NCBI RefSeq assembly: GCF_040253615.1 | Contig: NZ_JBEJGY010000004.1 | Location: 1,364,001-1,428,000, forward strand | Origin: Streptomyces sp. Edi4 | Lineage (GTDB): Bacteria; Actinomycetota; Actinomycetes; Streptomycetales; Streptomycetaceae | Direction of reading: 5' to 3' | DNA length: 64,000 nucleotides | Shown here: one piece after another, positions 12,989 to 22,188 of the stretch | Position numbering within the stretch: position 1 is the stretch's first letter | Layout of the letters: every line of letters begins with the position of its first letter | Translations under genes and position numbers: made by a program | The notes under the pieces: generated by a model | Databases searched by the model: none | Told to the model about the DNA's origin: nothing | The model's input: only the letters and a program-made list of their open reading frames with translations

Positions 12989-13054
12989 ATTTCGGGAGGC
13001 GCTCGGGGCTCCGGGGTGCCCGGGGCTCCGGGAGAGATCCGCAACCCCGGGTCG

Positions 13055-13703
13055 CGGGCCCCGGGGCCTCCCGAGTTCCCGTGGGACCCGGGTTCCCAAG
13101 GCCGGCTCCAGGGCCGCCCGCGTGCCCGAGGATGCCGGTAGTGCTCGGGGCTCCGGGGCGCCCAGGAATCCCGAGGCCGGGCTCCAGGCCGGCCCCCCCG
13201 AGTACCCGAAGAATCCGGGACCCCGAGGCCGGACTCCGGGCCTCCCAAACGCCCAGGGGACTCGGAATTCCGAAGGCAGGCCCCGGGGCCACCGGAGTTC
13301 CCGCGGGGACCAGGATCCCGAAGCCGGACGGCCCCCGAGTACCCGAAGAATCCGGGACCCCATGGCCGGACTCCGGGCCTCCCAAACGCCCAGGGGACTC
13401 GGAATTCCGAAGGCAGGCCCCGGGGCCACCGGAGTTCCCGGGGAGCCAGGATCCCGAAGCCGGACGGGCCCCCCGAGTGCCCGAAGAATCCGGGACCCCG
13501 AGGTCGGGTCCCAGGCCCCCTAGTACTCGGGGGACCCGGGCCCCGAGGTCGAGGGACCACGGGCCCCCCGAGTGTCCGAAAGATCCGGGATCCCGAGATC
13601 GGGCTCTGGGGCTTCCCAAGTCCCCGAGATGTCCCGGATGCCGAGGCCGGACCTCGGCCTCCGGGGACCGGGCCCCCAGAGTCTCCGGGATCCCGGGGGT
13701 GCC
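13055..13703. repeat. Degenerate GC-rich satellite array with ~46-bp period
   Basis: This gene-free stretch between bldD and nusB is built from diverged ~46-bp units rich in CCGAG, CCCGG and GGCCGG. Three successive units have been duplicated as a block: 13201-13337 and 13338-13475 are about 95% identical over 137-138 bp, and a third copy starts at 13476 and loses similarity near 13520. The pattern is a higher-order repeat, as if unequal exchange had homogenised blocks of three. All frames contain collagen-like or proline-rich readings, but period and stops argue against coding. Confidence 0.8.
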
Positions 13704-13932
13704 GGGTTGCCGAGGGTCCCGGGTTCCGAGGGGTCCGGCGGTCCCGGGCCGGGTTGCCGAGGGTCCCGGGTTCCGAGGGGTCCGGCGGTCTCGGGCCGGG
13801 TTGCCGAGGGTCCCGGGTTCCGAGGGGTCCGGCGGTCCCGGGCCGGGTTGCCGAGGGTCCCGGGTTCCGAGGGGTCCGGCGGTCCCGGGCCGGGTTGCCG
13901 AGGGTCCCGGGTTCCGAGGGGTCCGGCGGTCC
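13704..13932. repeat. 47-bp tandem repeat, 4.9 copies
   Basis: Units begin at 13704, 13751, 13798, 13845 and 13892, the last one partial. They are identical except for a C-to-T change at 13790 in the second copy. Each contains TCCCGGGTTCC and TCCCGGGCC palindromic cores. The unit resembles the ~46-bp monomers of the adjoining array, so it looks like a recently expanded part of it. Since 47 is not divisible by three, the reading frame shifts at each copy. Confidence 0.95.
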
Positions 13933-13951
13933 GGGGGCCTCCCCGGGATGC

Positions 13952-13985
13952 CGAAGGGCCCGCGGCGTGTGCCGCGGGCCCTTCG
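13952..13985 (-). terminator. nusB terminator
   Basis: A perfect 15-bp stem (13952-13966 with 13971-13985) with a GTGT loop lies 22 bases after the nusB stop. It separates nusB transcription from the repeat array. Confidence 0.85.
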
Positions 13986-14007
13986 TTGGCTCCTGTACCG
14001 CCGGAGG

Positions 14008-14436
14008 CTAGTCGCGGCGCAGGCTGGGCTTGAGATCCTTGAAGCGGGCGAGCATTCCGTTCACGAAGGCCGGGGAGTCGTCCGTGGAGAACTCCTTGGC
14101 CAGCTGGACGGCCTCGTCGATGACGACCGCGTCGGGCGTCTCGTCCTCCCAGACCAGCTCGTAGGTGCCGAGCCGCAGGATGTTCCGGTCGACGACCGGC
14201 ATCCGGTCGAGCGTCCAGTCCACCGCGTAGGTGGAGATCAGGTCGTCGATGCGGTCCACGTACTCCGCGTACCCCTCGACGAGCTGCATCGTGTACTCGT
14301 TGACCGGAGGCTGACGGTCGTCGGACCGCGAGTGCCGCACCCAGTCCGCGAGGACCGTCTGCACGGTCTCACCGCGCTGGTCGGCCTCGAAGAGGATCTG
14401 GAAGGCGCGCTTGCGGGCCTTGTTCCGGGCAGCCAC
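14008..14436 (-). CDS. nusB: Transcription antitermination factor NusB
   Basis: This 142-residue all-helical RNA-binding protein pairs with NusE (ribosomal protein S10) on boxA RNA during rRNA transcription. The basic N terminus ARNKARKRAFQILFEADQRG is the arginine-rich RNA-binding segment. RIDDLISTYAVDWTLDRMPVVDRNILRLG and ETPDAVVIDEAVQLAKEFS are strongly conserved helices. Length is normal for Streptomyces. The start is the GTG at 14436, two bases after the efp stop, so efp and nusB are one transcript, as in many bacteria. A strong hairpin follows. Confidence 0.96.
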   Translation of the reverse strand: MAARNKARKRAFQILFEADQRGETVQTVLADWVRHSRSDDRQPPVNEYTMQLVEGYAEYVDRIDDLISTYAVDWTLDRMPVVDRNILRLGTYELVWEDETPDAVVIDEAVQLAKEFSTDDSPAFVNGMLARFKDLKPSLRRD

Positions 14437-14438
14437 GG

Positions 14439-15005
14439 TTAGCTGTTCACCCGGCCGAGGTAGTCGCCCGTGCGGGTGTCGACCTTGATCTTCTCACCGG
14501 TGGTGATGAAGAGCGGGACGCCGATCTCGTAACCGGTCTCCAGGGTGGCCGGCTTGGTGCCGCCGGTGGAGCGGTCGCCCTGGACGCCCGGGTCGGTGTG
14601 CTGGATGGTCAGCTCGACGGCGGCCGGCAGCTCGACGTAGAGCACCTCGCCCTCGTGCTGCGCGACCGAGGCGGTGAAGCCCTCGATCAGGAAGTTGGCG
14701 GCGTCGCCGACAGCCTTGCGGTCGACCATCAGCTGGTCGTACGTGTCCATGTCCATGAAGACGAAGTAGTCGCCGTCCATGTACGAGAACTGCATGTCGC
14801 GCCGGTCAATGGTGGCCGTCTCGACCTTCACACCGGCGTTGAAGGTCTTGTCGACCACCTTGCCGGAGAGCACGTTCTTGAGCTTGGTGCGCACGAAGGC
14901 CGGGCCCTTGCCGGGCTTGACGTGCTGGAACTCGACGACGGACCAGAGCTGGCCTCCGTCGAGCTTGAGCACCAGGCCGTTCTTGAGGTCGTTCGTGGAA
15001 GCCAC
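14439..15005 (-). CDS. efp: Elongation factor P
   Basis: This 188-residue factor enters the ribosomal E site and rescues stalling at proline stretches. It has the three beta-barrel domains of the family. The domain I loop tip is PGKGPAFVR (residues 31-39, lysine near 33); this palindromic PGKGP loop is known in the actinobacterial subfamily, where the lysine works unmodified. Consistent with this, no EpmA or deoxyhypusine-type modification gene is nearby. The C terminus [18 protein letters not shown] is the family signature. The start is a GTG at 15005; nusB follows two bases after the stop. Confidence 0.97.
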   Translation of the reverse strand: MASTNDLKNGLVLKLDGGQLWSVVEFQHVKPGKGPAFVRTKLKNVLSGKVVDKTFNAGVKVETATIDRRDMQFSYMDGDYFVFMDMDTYDQLMVDRKAVGDAANFLIEGFTASVAQHEGEVLYVELPAAVELTIQHTDPGVQGDRSTGGTKPATLETGYEIGVPLFITTGEKIKVDTRTGDYLGRVNS

Positions 15006-15048
15006 GGTTGCGGAATCTCCTGGACTGAAAGCTGGTGGACGACCGAGG

Positions 15049-15069
15049 GTACGCGCGCGGTGCGCGTAC
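15049..15069 (-). terminator. Small hairpin between the M24 peptidase and efp
   Basis: GTACGCGC (15049-15056) pairs with GCGCGTAC (15062-15069) around a five-base loop in the 69-bp gap. It may weakly terminate or mark the efp leader. Confidence 0.35.
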
Positions 15070-15074
15070 GCGTG

Positions 15075-16181
15075 CTAGAGCGCTAGCAGCTCCTTGGTCG
15101 TGATGGTGAGTAGCTCGGGGCCGCCGTCCGCCTCGGGGCGTACGACGAGCGTGTCATCGATCCGGACGCCGCCCCGGCCCGGGAGGTGGACCCCCGGTTC
15201 GACGGTGACCGGCACGCAAGTGTCCAGTTTACCCATGGCTCCAGGTGCGAGCTGCGGCTCCTCGTCGATTTCGAGCCCGACCCCGTGTCCGGTGAGCGGT
15301 CCGACGGCCTCCGCGTGGCCGGCCGCGTCCAGGACCTGACGGGCCGCACGGTCCACCGCGCGGTACTCGGTGCCGGGCAGCAGGGCCTCCCGGCCGGCCC
15401 GCTGGGCTGCGAAGACGGCGTCGTACAGCTCGATCTGCCAGTCGGCCGGGGTCGTGCCGATCACGAACGTACGCCCGATCTCGCAGCGGTATCCGCGATA
15501 GGTGGCGCCCAGGCAGACCGAGAGGAAGTCGCCCTCCTCGACCCTGCGGTCGGCCGGCCGGTGGCCCGCGCGGCCGGAGTTGGGGCCGGTGCCGACCGAG
15601 GTCATGAAGGCGGGCCCGTCGGCGCCGTGGTCGACCAGGCGGCGTTCCAGCTCCAGGGCGAGGTGGCGTTCGGTGCGGCCCACCAGGATCGACTCGAGGA
15701 GTTCGCCCAGGGCCTGGTCGGTGATCTCCGCTGCGATCCGCAGACAGGCGATCTCCTCCTCGTCCTTGACCAGGCGGCGCTGTTCCACCGCGCCCGCGAG
15801 GTCGCCCAGGAGCAGGTGCGGCGCCACGGAGCCGATGGCGCGGTGACGGGCCACGGACAGGTGGTGCTCCTCCACGGCGAGCGAGTCGGCCCCGCTTGCC
15901 TGGGCGAGGTCGGCGGCCGCCACGGCCGGGTCGCCGCCGGGGGCCGGCAGCACGGTGAGCCGCAGCTGTTCATCGAGATGGCCCTCGATGAGGTCGCCCG
16001 AGGGCGTGCGCGGGCACAGCAGGACGTCCTCGGCCGGGCCGATCAGCAGGACCGCGCCCGGCGGGGCGCCGCCCGCGAGGTAGCGGACGTTGGCCGGGCG
16101 CGAGACCAGGGCGGCCGCGCTGCCTGCGGCCGCGCAGCGGTCCCGCAGCCAGGCGCGGCGCACCGCGAACACCTCTGACAT
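15075..16181 (-). CDS. M24-family peptidase-like protein (Xaa-Pro peptidase fold) with altered metal site
   Basis: The 368-residue protein has an N-terminal creatinase-type domain (to about 130) and a C-terminal pita-bread M24 domain. It sits before efp, where many bacteria carry pepP/pepQ, so a proline-dipeptidase origin is likely. The central histidine (LTGHGVGLEID) and one glutamate (TVEPGVHLPGRGG) are present. By alignment with family motifs, the first ligand aspartate is Cys (FLSVCLG), the second is Glu (CEIGRTF for sDxtRTF) and the last Glu is Asp (RIDDTLVV). Similar sequences recur in Streptomyces as far as I recall. Activity or metal choice may therefore differ. The GTG/ATG choice favours ATG 16181; longer in-frame extensions are low-complexity. 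Confidence 0.85.
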   Translation of the reverse strand: MSEVFAVRRAWLRDRCAAAGSAAALVSRPANVRYLAGGAPPGAVLLIGPAEDVLLCPRTPSGDLIEGHLDEQLRLTVLPAPGGDPAVAAADLAQASGADSLAVEEHHLSVARHRAIGSVAPHLLLGDLAGAVEQRRLVKDEEEIACLRIAAEITDQALGELLESILVGRTERHLALELERRLVDHGADGPAFMTSVGTGPNSGRAGHRPADRRVEEGDFLSVCLGATYRGYRCEIGRTFVIGTTPADWQIELYDAVFAAQRAGREALLPGTEYRAVDRAARQVLDAAGHAEAVGPLTGHGVGLEIDEEPQLAPGAMGKLDTCVPVTVEPGVHLPGRGGVRIDDTLVVRPEADGGPELLTITTKELLAL

Positions 16182-16694
16182 GCCCCGAGCGTATGAGCGG
16201 GGCCGGTGTTCGGCCGTTTCTGCGCGTCCGACCGGGGGCCGCCCCGGTGGTCGGTCCGTCCTCCTCCTCGATCGCCGGACGGGCTGAGGTTGCCGATGCC
16301 CGGCATGCCACCGACGTCGGCCCCGCCCGAGGCCTCGAACGCCTGACTGGCTGTGGGTGTGCATGCTGCCCGGCACCAGTACCGCCAGGGTCCCGGGGAA
16401 CTGCGCGAGACGCGAGCACGATTGGCAGACGGAAACGGGGGGTGCCTGGGGCCTCGGCCCCTCCGCACACCCCGGACGGGCCGAGGATGCCGACGTGGCC
16501 CGGCACCGAGTAGTTCAGGGGCGCCGGGAACTGCGCGGGCAAATAGGCCCGGTCCGCACCGGAAAGCCGGAGTGGCTGAGGATGCCGATCCTGGGCATAC
16601 CGCCGAGGCCAGCCCCCGTCGGGGGCACCGGCACGGTTCACAGACGAAAGCCTGGTTGCCTGGGGCTTCGCCCCAGGGGCAGGGGCCGGGGCTA
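16182..16694. repeat. Gene-free spacer with dispersed Streptomyces-type repeats
   Basis: No credible gene lies here. It holds a copy of the CGATCGCCGGACGG motif near 16270 (reverse complement of a CCGTCCGGCGATCG element common in Streptomyces spacers) and two plus-strand copies of the GGGGCGCGGGGAACTGCGCG family (16388-16407 and 16517-16537). The spacer also repeats phrases such as GATGCCG and CCGGCACC. Confidence 0.6.
16659..16677 (-). terminator. Terminator of the P-loop gene
   Basis: CCTGGGG (16659-16665) pairs with CCCCAGG (16671-16677) around CTTCG (a CGAAG loop on the minus strand), a compact stable hairpin 18 bases after the stop at 16695. Confidence 0.6.
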
Positions 16695-17621
16695 TCAGGC
16701 CGGGGGGCTCGCGATGGTGCGGGCCAGGACGTCGTCCAGGAGGCGGGCCGTGGTGGGGACGTCGTACTGGGAGTTGTCGATGATCGGCAGGCCCGAGCCG
16801 TACCAGCCGGCCATGCGCCCATGGATGCCCGCCACTTCCTCGTCGGAAAGGCGCCGGTTGCCGCTGCGCTCCGCGTTGCGCTCGAGGACCACTTCGAGGC
16901 CGGGCAGGAGCACGACGGGAAGCAGCCCGGGCCCCACGTGCCGTTTCCAGCCGCCGAGGCCGACGACCGGCCGGTCGGGGAAGACCGCGTCGTCCAGGAT
17001 GCAGGAGATGCCGTTGGCCAGGAAGTTGCGCGCGGCGAAGCCGCAGGTGCGCCGGGCCAGGCGGTACTGGGCCTCGGAGTGGTCGTTCCAGCCTGACTGG
17101 GGGTCGGCGAACCCCGAGCACACCCACTCGCGTACGTCGTCGAGGCTGATGTGCGCGGTGGGCACCTGGCGGTGCTGCGCCCAGTACCGGGCCACGGTCG
17201 TCTTGCCCGCGCCCGCCGGGCCGATGAGCAGCACGGCGAGCGTGGTGGCGCCGGTGCCCTCGGGTGCCTGGGGCAGCGGCACGGGCCCGCCGGGCGGCAG
17301 GGCGACGTGCCCGGTGGTGTCGAGGGAGGGCGGCCGCACCGAGGCGTGCTGCGGCGCCGGGCCGTGCCAGCCCTGGCCGGGCGGCTGCTGGGTGGCGGGG
17401 TGGTGCGGGGCCTGGGCCGGCGGGGCCGGAAGGCGGGCCGGCGGCCCGGCGGGACCGGCTCCCGGCGCGGGGCCCGGCTGGTAGGACGGCGAGGCGCCGG
17501 CCAAGGGCGCGGCCGGCCGCAGTGGAGCCGTGCCTTCCGGCTCGATGCCCTGGGCCCACTCGTGCGGGGGCTGCCCCGGGGCGTGGGGCGGCGGCAGTGG
17601 AGCCCCCCCTGCGTGCTGCAT
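16695..17621 (-). CDS. P-loop ATPase/kinase-like protein with proline-rich N-terminal half
   Basis: The 308-residue product has ~125 disordered residues rich in Pro, Ala, Gly and Gln, then a compact P-loop domain. Walker A is GPAGAGKTT (about 134-142). A downstream ISLDDVREWVCSG segment and LLPGLEVVLERNAERSGNRRLSDEEVAGIH resemble the lid and helical region of polynucleotide-kinase-like (AAA_33) proteins that phosphorylate small substrates. The substrate is not predictable. The start at ATG 17621 has GGAG nine bases upstream. It is next to aroQ but separated by 132 bp, and ends at a hairpin, so it may be monocistronic. Confidence 0.8.
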   Translation of the reverse strand: MQHAGGAPLPPPHAPGQPPHEWAQGIEPEGTAPLRPAAPLAGASPSYQPGPAPGAGPAGPPARLPAPPAQAPHHPATQQPPGQGWHGPAPQHASVRPPSLDTTGHVALPPGGPVPLPQAPEGTGATTLAVLLIGPAGAGKTTVARYWAQHRQVPTAHISLDDVREWVCSGFADPQSGWNDHSEAQYRLARRTCGFAARNFLANGISCILDDAVFPDRPVVGLGGWKRHVGPGLLPVVLLPGLEVVLERNAERSGNRRLSDEEVAGIHGRMAGWYGSGLPIIDNSQYDVPTTARLLDDVLARTIASPPA

Positions 17622-17753
17622 CCGGTGCCACTCCGTCTCGTACAGGCAACTGGCGCTGGTGGGACGCCCGTCGGTGTGGGGCGGCCCGGTGCAGAACCGT
17701 ACCTTCCCCGGCCGCCACAGTGTGAACGGCCGGGAGGCGTCAAGCGTGCCCCG

Positions 17754-18203
17754 TCAGCCGGTTTCCGCGGCCAGTTCGTCGGCGAGCGCGCGCAGGGCGA
17801 GCCGGTAGGACCCGATGCCGAAGCCCGCGACGGTGCCGGTGGCCACGGGTGCGATCACCGAGGTGTGGCGGAATTCCTCCCGCGCGTACGGGTTGGAGAT
17901 GTGCACCTCGATGAGCGGCGCGGTGCGCTGAGCGGCCGCGTCGCGCATTCCGTACGAGTAGTGCGTGAAGGCGCCCGGGTTGATGACGACCGGAACGCGC
18001 CCGTCCGCTGCCTCGTGGAGCCAGCGGATGAGTTCGCCCTCGTCGTTGGTCTCGCGCACCGAGACCTCGAAGCCGAGCTCCTTGCCCAGCATCTCGCAGA
18101 CCTCGACGAGGCCGGCGTAGCTGGTGGCGCCGTACACGTCGGGCTCGCGCGAGCCGAGGCGCCCGAGGTTGGGGCCGTTGAGGACGAACACGCGCCGGGT
18201 CAC
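17754..18203 (-). CDS. aroQ: 3-dehydroquinate dehydratase, type II
   Basis: This 149-residue enzyme dehydrates 3-dehydroquinate to dehydroshikimate. Small size and motifs identify the type II dodecameric class. [18 protein letters not shown] contains the catalytic arginine and tyrosine, [17 protein letters not shown] the Asn/His part of the site, and [17 protein letters not shown] the substrate-binding loop. The start is GTG at 18203, overlapping the aroB stop by four bases. It is the last gene of the aroC-aroK-aroB-aroQ run. Confidence 0.96.
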   Translation of the reverse strand: MTRRVFVLNGPNLGRLGSREPDVYGATSYAGLVEVCEMLGKELGFEVSVRETNDEGELIRWLHEAADGRVPVVINPGAFTHYSYGMRDAAAQRTAPLIEVHISNPYAREEFRHTSVIAPVATGTVAGFGIGSYRLALRALADELAAETG

Positions 18204-19294
18204 GCGGAGACCTCGCCGTAGGCGGCGAGCAGCATCGCCGGGTCGGGGCCTTCCAGGACGGTCGGCTTGGCGAGGCCGTCGAGGACGATGAAGCGGAGCA
18301 GGTTGCCCCGGGACTTCTTGTCGAGCTTCATGTTCTCCACGAGCTTGGGCCACTGGTCGCCCCGGTAGGTCAGCGGAAGCCCGACCGATTTGAGGACCGC
18401 GCTGTGCCGGTCGGCGGTCGCGTCGTCCAACCGCCCTGCCAGGCGGCCGAGTTCGGCGGCGAAGACCATGCCGACGGAGACGGCGGCGCCGTGGCGCCAC
18501 TTGTAGCGCTCGTTCTTCTCGATCGCGTGGGCGAGGGTGTGGCCGTAGTTCAGGATCTCGCGCCGGCCCGATTCCCTCAGGTCGCCCGAGACCACCTCGG
18601 CCTTGACCCGGATGGAGCGCTCGATGAGCTCGGCGGTGTGCGGGCCCTCGGGGGTGCGGGCGCCGGCCGGGTCGGACTCGATGAGGTCGAGGATGACCGG
18701 GTCGGCGATGAAGCCGGTCTTGATGACCTCGGCCAGGCCCGACACGTAGTCGTTGACGGGCAGCGAGTCCAGCGCGGCCAGGTCGCACAGGACGCCGGCG
18801 GGCGGGTGGAAGGCGCCCACCAGGTTCTTGCCCTCGGCGGTGTTGATGCCGGTCTTGCCGCCGACGGCCGCGTCCACCATGCCGAGCACGGTGGTCGGCA
18901 CCGAGATCCAGCGCACCCCGCGCAGCCAGGTGGCCGCGACGAAGCCCGCGAGGTCGGTGGTGGCGCCGCCGCCCACGCCGATGACAAGGTCGGTGCGGGT
19001 GAAGCCGGACTGGCCCAGCGCCTTCCAGCAGTAGGCGGCGACCTCGGCGGTCTTGGCCTCCTCGGCGTTGGGCACCTGGATCGCGATGACCTCGTAGTCC
19101 TGGCCCGCGAGGTCGTCGCGGATCGCGTCCCCCGTGCCGGCCAGGGCCTCGGGGTGGATGATCGCGACCCGCTTCGCCTTGTCGCCGATGAGTCCGGCCA
19201 GTTCACCCAGCAGGTTGCGGCCGACGAGCACGTCGTACGGGTCGGTGCCGGCGGCGGCGCCGACCTGGATCCGGGTGGGTGCCTGCTCCGTCAT
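18200..19294 (-). CDS. aroB: 3-dehydroquinate synthase
   Basis: This 364-residue NAD- and metal-dependent enzyme makes 3-dehydroquinate from DAHP. The NAD-binding [21 protein letters not shown] and [20 protein letters not shown] are the family hallmarks. Metal ligands lie in [23 protein letters not shown] and the [12 protein letters not shown] stretch. The ATG at 19294 overlaps the aroK stop by four bases and the stop overlaps aroQ by four. Confidence 0.97.
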   Translation of the reverse strand: MTEQAPTRIQVGAAAGTDPYDVLVGRNLLGELAGLIGDKAKRVAIIHPEALAGTGDAIRDDLAGQDYEVIAIQVPNAEEAKTAEVAAYCWKALGQSGFTRTDLVIGVGGGATTDLAGFVAATWLRGVRWISVPTTVLGMVDAAVGGKTGINTAEGKNLVGAFHPPAGVLCDLAALDSLPVNDYVSGLAEVIKTGFIADPVILDLIESDPAGARTPEGPHTAELIERSIRVKAEVVSGDLRESGRREILNYGHTLAHAIEKNERYKWRHGAAVSVGMVFAAELGRLAGRLDDATADRHSAVLKSVGLPLTYRGDQWPKLVENMKLDKKSRGNLLRFIVLDGLAKPTVLEGPDPAMLLAAYGEVSA

Positions 19295-19812
19295 GCGTCC
19301 TTCAACTCCAGTGCGTCGAGGACCGCCTGGGCGACCTCTTCGGGGGTGCGCTCGTCGGTCGCGACGACCGCACGGGCGACTTCGGTGTACAGATGGCGCC
19401 GCGCGTCCATCAGTTCGCGCCACTGCCGGCGCGGGTTGACGGCGAGCAGCGGGCGGGCGGTGTTCAGGCCGACGCGCTTGACGGCCGCCTCGACGTCCAT
19501 CGAGAGGTAGATCACGGGGTGCGGCGCGAGCAGCGCCCGAGTGCCCTCGTCGAGGATGGCGCCGCCGCCGAGCGAGAGGACGCCCGTGTGCCCGGCCAGC
19601 GCGGCGCGTACGGCGTCTCGCTCCAGGGCGCGGAAGTGCTCCTCGCCGTCCTCGACGAAGATGTCCGAGATGGCGCGGCCCTCGGCGGCCACGATGTCGG
19701 CGTCGGTGTCCCGGTAGGGCACGCCGAGCCGCTGGGCCAGCAGCGCGCCCACGGTGGACTTGCCCGAGCCCATCGGGCCGACCAGGACGACCAGGGGTCC
19801 GGTGGCGCTCAC
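19291..19812 (-). CDS. aroK: Shikimate kinase
   Basis: This 173-residue kinase phosphorylates shikimate at the 3-hydroxyl. Walker [10 protein letters not shown] is at residues 12-20, the shikimate-binding RDTDADI at 34-40, and the Walker B-like [12 protein letters not shown] near 81-92. The lid arginines are in TARPLL. The GTG at 19812 is chosen because it overlaps the aroC stop by four bases and gives the normal length; longer readings have no support. Confidence 0.96.
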   Translation of the reverse strand: MSATGPLVVLVGPMGSGKSTVGALLAQRLGVPYRDTDADIVAAEGRAISDIFVEDGEEHFRALERDAVRAALAGHTGVLSLGGGAILDEGTRALLAPHPVIYLSMDVEAAVKRVGLNTARPLLAVNPRRQWRELMDARRHLYTEVARAVVATDERTPEEVAQAVLDALELKDA

Positions 19813-20993
19813 CGGATCTGGAGGTTGTCGAGGTAGGAGCGCACGTTGCGGCGGGTCTCGGGCACGCTGTCGCCGCCGAACTTCTCGACGACCGCGTCCG
19901 CGAGGACGAGCGCGACCATGGCCTCGGCGACGATGCCGGCGGCCGGCACGGCGCACACGTCGGAGCGCTGGTGGTGGGCCTTGGCGGCCTCGCCGGTGGC
20001 GACGTCGATGGTGGCGAGCGCGCGCGGCACGGTCGCGATGGGCTTCATCGCGGCGCGCACCCGCAGCAGTTCACCGGTGGTCAGACCGCCCTCGGTGCCG
20101 CCGGAGCGGCCGGAGGTGCGCTTGACGCCATCCGGAGTGTTGACGATCTCGTCGTGCGCCTGGGACCCGGGCACCCGGGCCAGGTCGAAGCCGTCGCCGA
20201 CCTCGACGCCCTTGATCGCCTGGATGCCCATGAGGGCGGCGGCGAGGCGCGCGTCCAGGCGGCGGTCCCAGTGCACGTGCGAGCCGAGACCGACGGGCAC
20301 GCCGTAGGCAAGGACCTCCACGACCCCGCCGAGGGTGTCGCCGTCCTTGTGGGCCTGGTCGATCTCGGCGACCATCGCCTTCGACGCGTCCGCGTCCAGG
20401 CAGCGCACCGGGTCCTCGTCCAGCTTCTCGACGTCGGCGGGCGTCGGGTACACGCCGTAGGGAGCCTTGGCCGCGGCCAGCTCCACCACATGGCTGACGA
20501 TCTCGATGCCGGCCGTCTCCTTCAGGAAGGAGCGGGCCACCGCGCCGAGCGCGACGCGGGCGGCGGTCTCGCGGGCGCTGGCGCGCTCCAGGACCGGCCG
20601 GGCCTCGTCGAAGCCGTACTTCTGCATGCCGGCGAGGTCGGCGTGGCCGGGCCTGGGTCGGGTCAGCGGCGCGTTGCGGGCCTGCTCGGCCAGCACCTCG
20701 GGGGCCACCGGGTCGGCCGACATGACCTGCTCCCACTTGGGCCACTCGGTGTTGCCCACCATGACCGCGACCGGCGAACCCATGGACAGGCCGTGCCGTA
20801 CGCCGCCGAGGAAGGTCACCTCGTCCCGCTCGAACTTCATGCGGGCGCCGCGTCCATAGCCGAGCCGCCGCCGGGCCAGGTGGTCGGCCACCATCTCCGT
20901 GGTGATCGGTACGCCGGCGGGAAGACCCTCCAGCGTCGCGACAAGTGCGGGTCCGTGGGATTCCCCAGCGGTCAGCCAGCGCAGCCTGCTCAA
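19809..20993 (-). CDS. aroC: Chorismate synthase
   Basis: This 394-residue enzyme converts EPSP to chorismate using reduced FMN. It begins [22 protein letters not shown], the FMN-binding signature, with [15 protein letters not shown] and [18 protein letters not shown] following. The C-terminal motif [17 protein letters not shown] is intact. The start is TTG at 20993, backed by GAGGAG five bases upstream and by exact agreement with the length of Streptomyces homologues. A far longer frame exists upstream but runs through repeats. It heads a four-gene aro transcript with four-base overlaps. Confidence 0.97.
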   Translation of the reverse strand: MSRLRWLTAGESHGPALVATLEGLPAGVPITTEMVADHLARRRLGYGRGARMKFERDEVTFLGGVRHGLSMGSPVAVMVGNTEWPKWEQVMSADPVAPEVLAEQARNAPLTRPRPGHADLAGMQKYGFDEARPVLERASARETAARVALGAVARSFLKETAGIEIVSHVVELAAAKAPYGVYPTPADVEKLDEDPVRCLDADASKAMVAEIDQAHKDGDTLGGVVEVLAYGVPVGLGSHVHWDRRLDARLAAALMGIQAIKGVEVGDGFDLARVPGSQAHDEIVNTPDGVKRTSGRSGGTEGGLTTGELLRVRAAMKPIATVPRALATIDVATGEAAKAHHQRSDVCAVPAAGIVAEAMVALVLADAVVEKFGGDSVPETRRNVRSYLDNLQIR

Positions 20994-21153
20994 CGGTGCT
21001 CCTCGTTGCTCGCGCGTCCTGGTAATCCGACGGCGCGGCCGGGGTGCGCGGCCCTGGCCCGCCACCACTGATCCTCCCACGTCCAAGATGGTGGGCCGGG
21101 ACGTAGTCCAGCTGGCGGACTGTGATCTCGTCCAGTGCGGGCCGTTGTGGGTT

Positions 21154-21231
21154 GCTCGCGCAGTTCCCCGCGTCCCCTTAGCTCGCGCAGTTCCCCGCGT
21201 CCCTGTAGCTCGCGCGGTTCCCGGTGCCCCC
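21154..21231 (-). repeat. Three tandem copies of a 27-bp dispersed element
   Basis: Copies start at 21154, 21181 and 21208; the first two differ only at their ends and the third is diverged. On the minus strand each reads GGGACGCGGGGAACTGCGCG, the same family as single copies in other spacers of this window. It lies in the 352-bp aroC-aroE gap, which holds no gene. Confidence 0.85.
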
Positions 21232-21247
21232 GCAGGTGGCGCACCCC

Positions 21248-21289
21248 CGAGCGTGCAGCTCACCCGAGCGTGCAGCTCACCCGAGTTCA
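21248..21289. repeat. 17-bp tandem repeat, about 2.5 copies
   Basis: CGAGCGTGCAGCTCACC recurs at 21248 and 21265, with a third truncated copy from 21282. It directly follows the 27-bp tandem repeat in the same spacer. Confidence 0.8.
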
Positions 21290-21345
21290 GGTCGCGCCTG
21301 TGCGGCGGAGGCACAAATGTCCCGCCCCCCTGGCCGAGTGGCGGC

Positions 21346-22188
21346 TCAGCGCCCTGCCAGGGCTGTTTCGCCCGCCTTGCGCATGGCGTCCAGCGGCGCG
21401 CTCGCGCAGCCCGTCATCTGCTCGACCTGGAGCACGGCCTGGTGGACGAGCAGGTCGAGGCCGCCGACGACCGCTCCCCCGCGCTCCGCCCAGGCGGCCG
21501 CCAGCGCGGTCGGCCAGGGCTCGTACAGCACGTCGAAGAGGGTGCCCCCCTGGTCGGGGACGGCGCGGGCCAGGGCGTCGGTGGCGCCGGCCGGGGTGGT
21601 GGCGACGACGAGCGGCGCAGCGAAGGCTTCCGCCGCCCGCGACCAGTCGACGGTGCGGACGTCGACCTCGAGGCGTTCGCCCCAGCCGCGCATCTCGGCC
21701 GCGCGCGTCTCGCCGCGTACGTACGCGGTGACCGGACCCGTGCAGATCCGGGCGAGCGCGGCGAGCGCCGAGGACGCGGTGGCGCCCGCTCCCAGGACGG
21801 CGGCGGACTCCACCCGGGTCACCCCACGCTCCCCCAGGGCCGCCACCATGCCCGGGATGTCGGTGTTGTCGCCCAGGCGGCGGCCGTCGTCCGCGAAGAC
21901 GACGGTGTTGACCGCCTCCACCAGCGCCGCGGTGGGGCTCACCGCGTCGAGCAGCGGGATGACCGCGCGCTTGAGCGGCATGGTGAGCGAGAGCCCCGCC
22001 CAGGACGTGTCGAGCTCCGCGAAGAAGCCCGCGAGTCCCGCCTCGTCGACCTCGAACCGGTCGTAGGACCAGTGGCCGAGGCCGAGTTCGGCGTACGCGG
22101 CCCGGTGCAGGACCGGGGACAGCGAGTGCGCGATGGGCGACCCGAGGACGGCCGCCCGGCGCGCTCCCTCACTGGCCGGACTGGGCAT
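21346..22188 (-). CDS. aroE: Shikimate dehydrogenase
   Basis: This 280-residue NADPH enzyme reduces dehydroshikimate. The substrate site shows [17 protein letters not shown] (about 16-32) and [13 protein letters not shown] with the catalytic Lys; NTDIPGM supplies the catalytic Asp. The nucleotide-binding loop is [15 protein letters not shown], and the C-terminal [18 protein letters not shown] is typical. The gene begins inside the end of mltG, overlapping it by 20 bases, and is separated from the aroC cluster by a repeat-filled spacer, so it is probably a second aro transcription unit coupled to mltG. Confidence 0.95.
   Translation of the reverse strand: MPSPASEGARRAAVLGSPIAHSLSPVLHRAAYAELGLGHWSYDRFEVDEAGLAGFFAELDTSWAGLSLTMPLKRAVIPLLDAVSPTAALVEAVNTVVFADDGRRLGDNTDIPGMVAALGERGVTRVESAAVLGAGATASSALAALARICTGPVTAYVRGETRAAEMRGWGERLEVDVRTVDWSRAAEAFAAPLVVATTPAGATDALARAVPDQGGTLFDVLYEPWPTALAAAWAERGGAVVGGLDLLVHQAVLQVEQMTGCASAPLDAMRKAGETALAGR

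Noticed and set aside
12402..13619. Collagen-like and proline-rich frames within the repeat array, on both strands
   Set aside because: Repeat periods (46, 47 and 137-138 bp) are mostly not multiples of three, so frames shift between copies, and no ribosome sites or conserved starts are seen.
13704..13932. The 47-bp repeats as a CRISPR array
   Set aside because: Units are directly adjacent with no variable spacers, and no cas genes are nearby.
15970..17743. Large overlapping minus-strand frames across the M24 and P-loop genes
   Set aside because: They are out of frame with the recognised proteins and consist of Arg/Pro/Ala-rich shadow sequence.
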